Source of the DNA: Asterias amurensis
Lineage: Eukaryota > Echinodermata > Asteroidea > Forcipulatida > Asteriidae
Length of the DNA stretch: 64,000 nucleotides
Direction of reading: 5' to 3'
NCBI RefSeq assembly: GCF_032118995.1
Contig: NC_092650.1
Coordinates: 1,550,001-1,614,000 of the forward strand
Made by a program: the position numbers and the translations under genes
The notes under the pieces: model-generated
Seen by the model: the letters and a program-made list of their open reading frames with translations, nothing else
The model's database searches: none
What the model was told of the DNA's origin: nothing
Shown: positions 1 through 10,800 of the stretch, in pieces
How positions within the stretch are numbered: position 1 is the first letter of the stretch
Layout of the letters: every line of letters begins with the position of its first letter

Positions 1-173
1 CAAAATTGAAGGAGTGCACTGCCCCAGTTACTTGTACTTCCCTTGGGTGTGTTCAACTCTGCTAAACAGAGGGCATTTAAGGCATTTTGGTACAAGCTGC
101 TTTCGCCCACTATTGTCTCTAAAGAAAATCATGAATTATAATATTTATGACTTAACATGTTTTTTTCTTCTAG

Positions 174-1628
174 TTTTGAGGAAGTGAACTGTAACCTATC
201 GAAGAAACCAGAATTTCTGCTTGAGAGGAACCCAAATGGGAAAGTACCGGTGCTTGAAATCAACGGGAAGGTCTTCATTGAGTCCGGCATCATCAATGAC
301 CTCTTGGATGACCTTTACCCTGACCCACCTCTCTACCCTAAAGACCCATATGCAAAGGCGGAGGATAAAATCTTCATGGAAGAGTACTCATCCAAGGTAT
401 TAATCTATGTTGCTGACAAAGATATTTGTACAATTTTTTGTAATATTTTCTCTTTCTTTTGACATGGTTATTGGTAAAAGTGTGTCCAATTTGCTGGAAA
501 CGAAAATATTGGGTGTCCAAATTGATCACTTACAATACTCTTAACATAATACCAGATATCTCAGGGTGTCTACTTTAAATCATTTAAATCAGGGTGTCCA
601 AAAGACACCCAGACACCCCTCAGGCTAACACTAAGTTTGGACATCATAGAAATATCTACTTTTTTTAGTTACATTAATTTAGAGTTTCAAATAGTGTAGA
701 ATTTAAAATATATACTCCTTTTTCTTAAATTCCGTCGTCTTTTTTTTTCATCAAGGTGATACCACATTTCTACAAGTTTGCGAAGTCGGATTGTCAAGAC
801 AAGGAGGCAGAGGAGAAACTTATGGCTGGTCTTGAAATCTTTGAGGCAGAACTGAAAAAAAGAGGCACTCCATTCCTTGGGGGTAAGTAGCTCCCATTAC
901 AAGATGTACAATTCCTTAAAGGTACCTGGAGTTTCAACAGGAAATGATGTTTTCAGTCGAAAATGCTTTCCAGGCAAAATCTCTCTGAGTGTTAAGCCTT
1001 GAATTTCGCTCGTAGAAGACGCACAGCGATCTTCCTCTGATAAGGGGCACTTCTATGGGGAAAATGTAACAGTAATGAGGAAAACTTGAAATGGGGCATA
1101 ACCTGAAAAGCCAAGCTTGCGGTAGACATGCCTAGACAAATAAAAACACAATGGACTAACATAAACGCAAACTTTTTTTTTGCTCAAGTTATTTTCTTTC
1201 AAAAGAGGGGGATGTTGTGATATGGGACTACTTTATATCACCTTATTTATTTCCTTGACACATATCACTTCAGTTCCCAAACAGACTCCCTGCAAAGCAA
1301 CTTTGAGGAAATTGGCCCAAGTATTGAGCTAAAGTCGTCTATATGATTGTAAAACTGTACTTCTCGGTTCTTATTGTGTTATTTATGTTCCTTTCTGTCA
1401 GGTCAACAGCCAGCTATGGTAGACCTCAATATCTGGCCATTTAACGAGCGCTTTGTCATCGCGGATGCGCTCACCAATCTCATCAAGCAAAAGTTCCCTG
1501 AGCTTGATTCTTACTGCAGACGTATGGAGGCTCACCCAGCCATCAAGCCAATCGTCACTAGCAAAGAAATTCTGCGAGAATTTGCCAAAGGTTATCAAGT
1601 TGGCACTTTCAAGTATGATGATTTGTGA
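174..1628 (+). CDS. GSTO1: Omega-class glutathione S-transferase, 3' part (three exons, start outside window)
   Basis: Coding exons at 174-396, 756-882 and 1402-1628 join in frame with AG/GT borders and end at a TGA. Omega GSTs are cytosolic enzymes that use glutathione for thiol transfer and dehydroascorbate or methylarsenate reduction. The first visible exon carries the end of the thioredoxin-like domain: NPNGKVPVL holds the cis-proline turn and ESGII matches the Glu-Ser pair that binds the gamma-glutamyl group of glutathione. The later exons give the helical C-terminal domain, with GTPFLGG, the substrate-side helix starting MVDLNIWPFNER, and a final helix ending KYDDL. About 192 codons are visible, against a usual total near 240, so the start codon and the catalytic cysteine exon lie upstream of position 1. 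Paralogue number within the omega class cannot be decided; the symbol is the family prototype. Confidence 0.88.
480..640. repeat. Interspersed repeat with GGGTGTCCAA motifs, copy 1
   Basis: The GSTO intron holds several GTGTCCAA words and ends AGACACCCAGACACCCCTC. A related stretch lies at 41140-41275 in a KIF15 intron, with AGGGTGTCCAAAAGA and GGACACCCCTCTGGCT in the same order. This marks an unnamed dispersed family. Confidence 0.5.
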
Positions 1629-1696
1629 CTACAGGGTGAATCCATGCGGGATATCAGACAGGGTAAAGGGACTGCTAAACTTTAATCCTATTGTAA

Positions 1697-2004
1697 ATGC
1701 AGTGGACACTATTGGTAATTACTCAAAATAATTATCATCATAAACCTTTCTTGATTACGAGTAATGGGGAGAGGTTGATAGTATAAAACATTGTGAGAAA
1801 CAGTTTTCGAGAAAGAAGTAGTTTTCCACGAATTTGATTTCGAGATCTCAGATTTAGAATTTGGGGTCTCGTAATCAAGCATCTGAAAGCACACAACTTC
1901 ATGTGATCATACAACTTACAGGTTTGTTATTTTATGCATATGTTGAGATACACCAACTGTGAAGACTAGTCTTTGACAATTACCAATAGTGTCCAGTGTC
2001 TTTA
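1697..2004 (-). mobile_element. MITE-A copy 1 (non-autonomous, about 310 bp)
   Basis: The ends read GCAGTGGACACTATTGG and the inverse ACCAATAGTGTCCAGTG, with the internal block TATAAAACATTGTGAGAAAC shared by the other copies at 28345, 30773, 47678, 50076 and 57930. There is no coding capacity. The central hairpin around GATTTCGAGATCTCAG is degenerate here. Confidence 0.75.
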
Positions 2005-2092
2005 ATAGTCTCAGGCTTTACAAGTTAAATCCTTCATTATTATTTTAAAGGCAAAGTGTACCTCTGGGGTTTGTTTACAGTTGATTTTTTTT

Positions 2093-2466
2093 AAAGCCAT
2101 TGGACCTTTTCGGTACAGAAAAAAAGAAAAAGTTCACAGATTTACAAATAACTTACAGGGGATACAGAAGGTAGTGGTGAAAGACTTTTCTTGAAATATT
2201 ATTCCATGAAATGCTTTTCTTTTTGAGAAAACAGTAAGACAATATCAATTCTCGATAATCGAGAATTACGGATTAATTTTAAACACATGTCATGTGACAC
2301 GGCGAAACGCGCGGATACAAGGGTGGGTTTGCCCGATATTTTCTCCCGACTCTGATGACTGATTGAGCCTAAATTTTCACAGGTTTGTTATTTGATATAG
2401 AAGTTGTGATACACGAAGTGTGGGCCTTGAACAATACTGTTTCCCAAAAGGGTCCAATGGCTTTAA
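2093..2466. mobile_element. MITE-B copy 1 (about 375 bp)
   Basis: The ends read AAAGCCATTGGACC and GGTCCAATGGCTTTAA. The interior has CATGTCATGTGACACGGCG and a block TTTTCACAGGTTTGTTAT that is also part of MITE-A. A shorter copy in the other orientation lies at 62508-62706. Confidence 0.7.
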
Positions 2467-3530
2467 TCCAGTACAAACAAACCAACCTGTGAAAAATTAA
2501 TTTGAATTCCTGGTTGAGTTTTTGAGATATCGCTGAAAAACGGAGCGGTTATGTTAATGCAGGAAGAATAATCTGTAATTGGAATACACAATCTGAGAAA
2601 TTCATCTGACAGTAATGTTTCTCAGTTTCAAATTTGGGGGGAGTAAAAACTAATATCTTATTACATAACATTACCTCAAAGTGAAATGATTCTCAAAATG
2701 CTATTATAATATCGAAAGCTGATGTCCACTCCAAGTAAGTTTTTATTGCCATTATTTTTAAAGCGTGATTACCAAATGTATATCTTCTATTTAAATCCTT
2801 TATTACTACTTTAAAGGTTGTGTTTTCGTCTAACTTAGTAACAGTGATACGTGTACTCAGGTTTACTACAACTTACAGACAACTGTTATTAGTTTGCATA
2901 CCGGTACCTCATTCAAATGTTTTGAATGTTTTTAAATATTTCAACAAAAAGCAATATTATGCTCTCTCAAAAGGTTTAACTTAATGTTGAAATTAGGTGG
3001 CGGGGGGAACTGCTGAGCTGATTGAAATTTAAAGTAATGTTCTTTATTTTACAACCATTCAACAGCACAGCTAAATCTGAACCTAATGCTTAGAACTTAC
3101 TTTAAAATTATTATTAATTAAATATTGATACTGGGATGCATTTCATTAGCCTTACCATAATTATGTCAACGTAATGTTAAATAATGTACCAATACTTGAA
3201 TTTTAAGATCCAAGCAAGGATCACTGATGAAATAAATAAAAATAATAACGTGATGTGACCAATCAAAAGCAATGATTCAAACTTGCCAGTGAATATGCTA
3301 CTCATTGCTAGTGTCATGTTAGTTGTATAATTGGCATAGGGGATGAGGGAATGGTGAATCTAGTGGGAAATAAGCCTAACGTTAGTACTAAACGTTATTA
3401 ATTGTTTTAATGAATTGAAGTGTATTCGTTGTTGAAATAAAATTATACTTTTGTAACACATTGCTGATCTATAATTTTTTGCTTCGATTTGACATTCTCC
3501 ACAAATTGTAAAAAAAGAAGCTATCAGTTA

Positions 3531-3550
3531 GATAGATAGATAGATAGATA
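3531..3550. repeat. GATA microsatellite
   Basis: Five perfect GATA units are followed directly by ACACTTTATT, a sequence often seen at the tail of non-LTR elements. No element body is recognisable next to it. Confidence 0.7.
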
Positions 3551-4663
3551 ACACTTTATTAAAAACTCATTGTGGAAATTATAATGACTTTGACAAAGAA
3601 CTGTATGCAAACACATTACAAACGATCAGTAACGTTACAATACAACCGTTAAAATTACAGCTATAGTTACAGATGATCTCAGACAAATGTGTAAAATTTC
3701 AACAAAGTCGGAAAAGGAGAAGGATGGGGAGACAAACAATTTCAATAAATTAGCATTTAGTAAAATGATTGGATAAGAAAGTATCACAATGTTTTTGTCC
3801 TACTGAGAACAATGATCTTGGAGTGCTCTTTGGATTTAAAAGGCGCAGCCTAGCCGAAGTGATTGTTGTACAATTTTTTGTGCACGCACACACATCCCTT
3901 TTTTAAATATAAATTTTGCATATTATGCATATTATGCATCTTCACAAGAACACTATAATGTGAAATATTAATGGTCCACAAGTATATTTGTTATTAGTAG
4001 CTTATTTTGCAAAAGTCACAGTTTTAAAAGTTTGTCTCGCCCCCCATTTCAACCCTCCTTGATGTCTCTCTATAGTAAATTCTCACTAAGAAAAGGGGCG
4101 TGGTGCCCCAAAATTGTACCGCGGTAAGTGCGCCCCATCATCTTTTAGAAAAAGTATGGACGTAGTAAGTGTAATTACCAATACTGTATAGAACTTTGAT
4201 TAAATGGCTTTGAAAAGGAAACAACCCAAGGATGTTCGTGTGAGCATACATTGCGCGCCCCCCCCCCCCCCCCTTTAAAAGGGGAAAAACACATCCCGCG
4301 CTCCCAGAGTTTTTGGGTCGCCGGGGGAAAGTAACTGCTTTCTACGGCGCGCATACACAAAGTTTGATGGAAACACTAATAATTCCTAGCTTGAACTCAG
4401 TTAGACATATATGAAACAATGATGTTTTGTTTTAGGTGAATGGTGATGGTTTAAAACTGTTTTATTCCCATTTTTGTCCTTTGAAAACCACTCATCGAAA
4501 ACAGGTGTTTTGTCCACAAAATCAACACTGACTTGAGCGCTTTTTGCTACTAAAAACTCGTATTAATTCTGAGTGCGTGAAGAATATGTGGGGTCAAGAG
4601 TGTTTTGGTGACGAGGCTGATTTTCCCACAATGCAGTCCGCAGAACTGAGTGGCGTATGGAGG

Positions 4664-4673
4664 AAGATGGCGG
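4664..4673 (+). promoter_or_regulatory. YY1-type site upstream of TRAPPC8 start
   Basis: AAGATGGCGG lies about 145 bp before the TRAPPC8 ATG. This matches the YY1 core (AANATGGCGG) often found just downstream of transcription starts of animal housekeeping genes. Its placement is sensible, but function is inferred from motif and position only. Confidence 0.45.
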
Positions 4674-4817
4674 ACACCTAAAACAAGAACAACTCCCGTT
4701 ACGTATTTTCAATGTTCTACTTTCAAAGTGCCCCGTGTTCTGACCGAAATTTAAACTCACGAAAGGGCTGAACAATTACTAAAAGGATATAATTTGGAGT
4801 TCTATTATTTAGGAGCA

Positions 4818-7800
4818 ATGGCGCAGTGCACGCAGAGCGCGCAGGAGTTTGTGCAGAATGCCTTCGGACCGACGGTGGCTGTGTTGTGCAGCCACGACGC
4901 GGAGGTTTTGGCACAGAAAAACAATCTTTCTGTTGTTGAAATGTTACGCCCATTTAGCTGTTTAACGAACGAGGGTAAGCTAAAGAAGCCGTTTGTTTTT
5001 ATGTGGTTCTGTTCTTTAATCTAACCTATTAAGAAGGCAACCAGTCTTTCTGCTCAGCTCAGGCAAAATCTGAAGAATGACACGAATAAAATAATGAGGA
5101 GTTTTTCAGTTGTTATTATTTTGATTACGGTGACTGTTTTGTGTGTGTGGTCGCTGATATTTGGGGGTGGGGGGTTATTACTCCTAGAACTATTTCGGTT
5201 TCGTCCGGCTATCGTCTCCCGTTACGGGAGACGATAGCCGGACGAAACCGAAATAGTTCTAGGAGTAGGGGGTTATCATCAGAAAAAAATTCTGTATCCT
5301 GCCAAAACCTTCTTGAATGATCATGAGTGTGATTACGGAAAAGTTTCAGTATCACGCCACCACTTTTTCATTCGATATGAAATAATGGAAAAGTTTCCGT
5401 ATGGCGCCACCACTTTTTCATTCGAAATAAAATACCTGATTGATATATCCCTTTTTGTAAAAATGAGTGAAAAAGTGGTGGCGCCATACGGAAAGTTATC
5501 CAAAATAATATAGTATCTAATTTACCTCAATGAGATGAAGTGGTGGCGCCATACGGAAAGTTATCCAAATAATATATTATCTAATTTACCTCAAATGAAA
5601 TATCCCTTCTTGTAAAAAATTTGTGAAAAAGTGGTGGCAGGATACGGAAAGTTATCCATGACTACCACCATATTTTTTGTTCTCTGTTATAACAAATTTG
5701 ATCTAAGAGTTCTTGTACATGTTGGCACCACACTATATTATATAAAGTTATGAATGAAAGTGCTTTCGAATACATAACTCATGAATAAAGGCAAGTGATT
5801 TATTACAATGACTCTGTCTATAATGATTGTATCACCTTAAATGTTGTTAAATTGTGACTATTTCTTTTTCTAAAGCTCATATAAGAGACCCATCAGGACA
5901 GATACACACTGTTCGCAACCTCCGCCTCATCCTGAACGAGATGAATCATCAACCCCAGGCTCCGATGCTGATGAGGAAGATGCTACAAGAGAGTGTCAAC
6001 CGATGTCAACCACCGCCTGTCAACGGAAACCGTGGCAACGTCATCACTGTTGGTTCCTATGACCTGCAGATTGGATGTAAATTTATATCATAATAATAAT
6101 CATAATGAGTAGGGTAGATGGCCTAGTTTCCGATCCAAACCAGACCTTCTTCAGAGGCATAAACAAGTACAAACAAATACACATCCATTCATAGAAAAAA
6201 GAGGGGAAAGGGATTAAGGGAAGGAAAAGTAATAATCATAATAATAATAAGAAGAAGAAACGCAGTATTGCTGCAGAACAGCCCCAAAGCTATGTACAAA
6301 AACAAAGCTAGAAAAAGAAAAGAAAATCGTTTAGCTGGAAAATTGTTAAAAAGTTACACAATTTTGTCAGGAATGTTCACATTTGTGTGTTGTTTAATCT
6401 CATCCCTGTAATGCAGACATTTTATGTGTCCCTTGTAAAACAAAACCCACGCCCATTAAACTACTTCTCTACAGCTGAGAAAACTGTTCCTAAAATCTTC
6501 TTGCAATATGTATTTACAACTCATAAACTTCTCTAAAAATTAGAATGCAATCAGTTTAAAACACCTCCTAAAATTTCTACTTACAGACTTTTTTTGTCAG
6601 CAGGTTTGTGTACAAACTAAAGGGTTTTCTCTCAAGTTTTGTATGATTCCAGTATTTGTTTTTTCTTGTACATATTTTGCAATTTTTGATCTAAATTGCA
6701 CAATGCCATAGATAACAATTCTTGGTAGGCTTTCCCCGTCACTAAAAGTTTCTCAATACATAATTTTTTTGAATTTATTTTCTTGATTAAATTGCAGCAT
6801 CCACGGCTTGGTATGAAACTTACCGTGATGTCTTCCTTCAGCTGTTGACACCATCAGATCATGAGTTTATACAACACTACGTTGCATGTATCCTTTTTAA
6901 AACAATCTACAAAAGTATAAATTCAATCTTTTGTACATTACTTTCTGACCATTCTGTATCATCTGTGTTGAGTAATAGAATAGACGTCATCCTGCAAACT
7001 GATTTCATGATGTGAATGCATCTAAAAGGTCAACCCTCCTACTGTCTGACCATTTAATATTATCTTCTGGTTTTTAATGATAGATGCACTGTGCCTGCAT
7101 GTACTCTGATATCATAATGTGAATACATCTACAAAGTCAACCCTCCTACTGTCTGCCCATTTAATAGCATCCACTGGTTTTTAATGATAGGTGTCCTATG
7201 CCAGCCTACAATATGATACCATGTGGTGAATGCATCTACACAGTACACAGTCAACCCTCCTACTGGCAGACCAGTCAATATCATCCACTGTGCTTTTGAA
7301 TGATATTATAAACTATGCCAGCCTGCAATATTTTATCATGTGGTGAATGCATCTACACAGTTTACAGTCAACCCTCCTACTGCCCGACCCTTCAATATCA
7401 CCACTGTGCTTTTGAATGATACAATGTATATAAACTATGCCAGCCTGCAATCTGATAACATGTGGTAAATGCATAAAAAAAACACTGCATTTCTGACTTT
7501 TTAAAGAGATATGGTGACTTAAAAACCACATCGAATGTGTAAAAACAAAATGACAATTTTTTTATCATTTTAACTTTTACTTAAAACTATGCAAAATGAT
7601 AAAATGCAAAATGATACTGTTCACCAGTAGTTTTCCTTAGCACAATCCTTGTTGGCGCTAGGTATGCATGTAGTATCAACGTCCCACGCCGACCCGATGG
7701 ATCAGTTTGCCAAGCTGAGCCAGCAGCAGCATTTTCTGCAGCACACCTCCAAATCCCCCTATCCAAAATGGTTGGTCCCGAACATCTTCAAGTACTATGT

Positions 7801-10800
7801 ACTGTTGCATGACAACACGGATGGTGAAGAGGAAAAGTGAGTATTTTTTAGGGGTGTTTGCTTTTTGGTGTTAGCAGATTAAAATGCAAAGGTTCGCCAG
7901 CTCTTAATTAATGCATCTTGGAATAGTTTACTAAAACATATTCCTCCTTTTCCTAATAATATAAAATTTTGTATCGCCTGAGTGGAGCACATCACTCATG
8001 TTCATCCCTGAAACATGTTCCTCTTTTGTGATTGTTTCTTGACCAATGAAAATTCACAATCTGTTACCATGGTATCACAATCGCCCTTGTTTTGTTCCCC
8101 CGAATACACAAATGATTACATTGCTCATTACCTGTCGAGATAAGTGACTATTCTTTCATCTAGCTACTGTTTAATACACCATGCCTGAGAAAGGGTAGAG
8201 GGTATCCCCCCCGAATGTTCTCATACTTTAAGACACTATTTATTTATCTTCACTGAAGTACCCCCCCCCCCAAAAAAAAAAAAAATAAATAAATAAATAA
8301 ATAAATCCTCGAAAGAGTTTCTAAGATTCCACAATGAAGACACGATGTAGGGTACACAATGCCCCATTTCAAGTGCCAAATGTGGTTCGGTTGCATCAAT
8401 TTACATGCAATAGCCATGACCATCTACTTCCTTTTGATTATTTTCCCGCCTTTCCAGGGCTGAGGCTGTTTACCAGAGCATGAAGACCACCTATAGCCCT
8501 CATACCTGCCACCTTCTTAGGATCAACTCACGTTCCCTCAACGCCGCTGAAACCACCATATTAAATAGTGAGGGGAGCAGTAACATGCCGGACCCCTGGA
8601 GCCAATATGTCAATAAGAGTTCAGAGCAGTTGGTAAGTAATGACCAGAGCCCAATGTCACAAAGCTGTTAAGCAGAAAATAATGCCTAACAAACTTATTC
8701 CCTAAACAAAAATTGGGTCAGGCACCAGCCACAACAATGCTAACTTAATGTAATGTGGGCTGGTAACCTGTTTCTGCTAAGTAATACTATTCTGTGCTTA
8801 GCAAGTTTTTGTGCTTACAGGCTTTATGAAATTGGGCCATACATGCATTTCTGCTAAGCAAAACTGAGCATAAACCAGTGTTCTCCGCAGACTGTTTTTG
8901 TTGGGAGGTTGGGTTGACGTCATTGGATTGGTGACCGTCTGTGTGACGTCATAATCGACTGTCAAAATCTGTGAAGTAGATTTCGTCCATACTGTGTCAA
9001 TTTTTGCCAGGGTGGTGAATTTTGTTTGTCAGGGTCGCCTGAACTTTGACTATGTTGAGTGTTTGTTAGTCCCTGTTAGGACATGATTTGCATGACTGCA
9101 ACTGTTGAATATTCATGAGTGCTTTTTAGTCCTTCACAGTACATCATTTGCATGACTGCAACTGTTGAATATTTATGAGTGTTCGTTAGTCCCTGACAGG
9201 ATATGATTTGCATAACTGCAACTGTTGAATATTCATGAGTGTTTGTTCCATCCTGACAGGACACATTGGATTCAGACATAACTCAGCCGACTGATGACGA
9301 GGGATTCCCGGACAGAGTGATGGAGTCCGGGCCGGAAAACCTGGAAGTCACAAATCCTTCAGACACGAGCTTATTAACACCGGACAGCACAGATGGTAAA
9401 TCAATTAATGTTACTTGTTGATGAGTGTTGTATTAAAGGCTGGTTTAAACAATATAATTTATGAAAGCACATTCTTAACAAAAGTGCCACAGAGCCCGGA
9501 CCTCATGCAGGCACAAATTGTACACAGCTCACAGAGCCTTGACTTCCTGCAGGCGTAAATTGTACACAGCTCACACAGCCACAGAGCCTTGACTTTCTGC
9601 AGGCACAATTTGTACACAGCTCAAAGAGCCACAAAGCCTTGACTTCCTGCAGGCACAATTTGTACACAGCTCAAAGAGCCACAAAGCCTGGACTTCCTAC
9701 AGCCTGGAACTTGATGAGCTGATACTTTAACAATACTAGGATACTGTTGAAAAAATGTCCTATATCAATAGTCGAGTAACCAGCCTATTTGAAATTGCCC
9801 TGGTTATGTGTTATGTCATTGCAAGATTAATTGATATTTATCCCACCCGATAAATATGCCTGTGATTTTTATTGTAGATCGCAGGTAAGTTATGAGTATA
9901 CAGTGCTAAAAGAATCGGTGTATATAGGTAAAAACCAAAACAAAAAATTCATATGATATTAATTCTGTTTAAGATTAACATAGCATTGTACTGGTTCACA
10001 GATGGCCCTAATGACCCTTCACCCGATGATGTCATCATACCAACTCAGGGGAACTCCCTCAATGAAGTCATCGCCCACCCTCTGGATCAATCCATAGAGA
10101 CGAAACGATCTCGGGAAGAACTGGATTCCTTCAACAGTGCTGACGCTCCGCTACTTACCAACAACAAGATCCTGAACAGTGAGGGCGGTATGCAGCCTAC
10201 CTCCAAGAGGTCAAAGTTTCATGGGGCATGCTTGACGTTGAGCGATCACGACCGGCTGCGAAATTTCATTCACGAGTTTTCCGTGCGAGGCTTGTTGCCG
10301 TACATTGAGAGAATGATCAGGATTCTTAGCGATCAGGTTAGTCCCGGAAAATATCCACTGTTAAAAACAAAGCCGATGAAAGGAATACTGACACCCACTT
10401 ACCCTACGAACCCCCTCGTGTCTTTGGCTAGAACTACTCTCAAATCCTCCAAAATACTCTACTCCTAAAAACTTCCTTGTGTCTTCGGCTAGAGACCCTG
10501 TAAAAAACCTCAAAAATCCTCCACTCCATAGACCTTCATTGTGATGGCCCCATCTTGGTCACATTCCCTGTATCCAATAACAGTAATGGATGCTAATATT
10601 CATTGTACAAAAACGAAGCCAGACTATTTCTCCTTCCAGCCTTGGTTTGGTTGCATGTTTTTGAATGCTGGTTTTCTAGTAGATAGCGATCTAAGTCTCT
10701 GCGATTTTAAAACAAAAGTAACCCCAGGTACTGTGAACTTCTCTAATTTTTTTCCCCTTACCCAATTTCAAACAAGGTGAATTAACAGTATTTATCCGCT

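Larger units (their letters stand above)
1629..4817. other. Intergenic region between GSTO and TRAPPC8
   Basis: This holds the 3' flank of the GST gene, two MITE-like elements (1697-2004 and 2093-2466), a GATA microsatellite at 3531-3550 followed by ACACTTTATT, AT-rich unique-looking DNA, a run of C near 4259-4274, and the presumed TRAPPC8 promoter. I see no further coding region: the open frames are short, lack family resemblance and lack splice context. Confidence 0.6.

Noticed and set aside
6940-7475. CRISPR-like regular array
   Set aside because: Units are degenerate tandem repeats without constant repeat and variable spacer; the locus is an animal intron.
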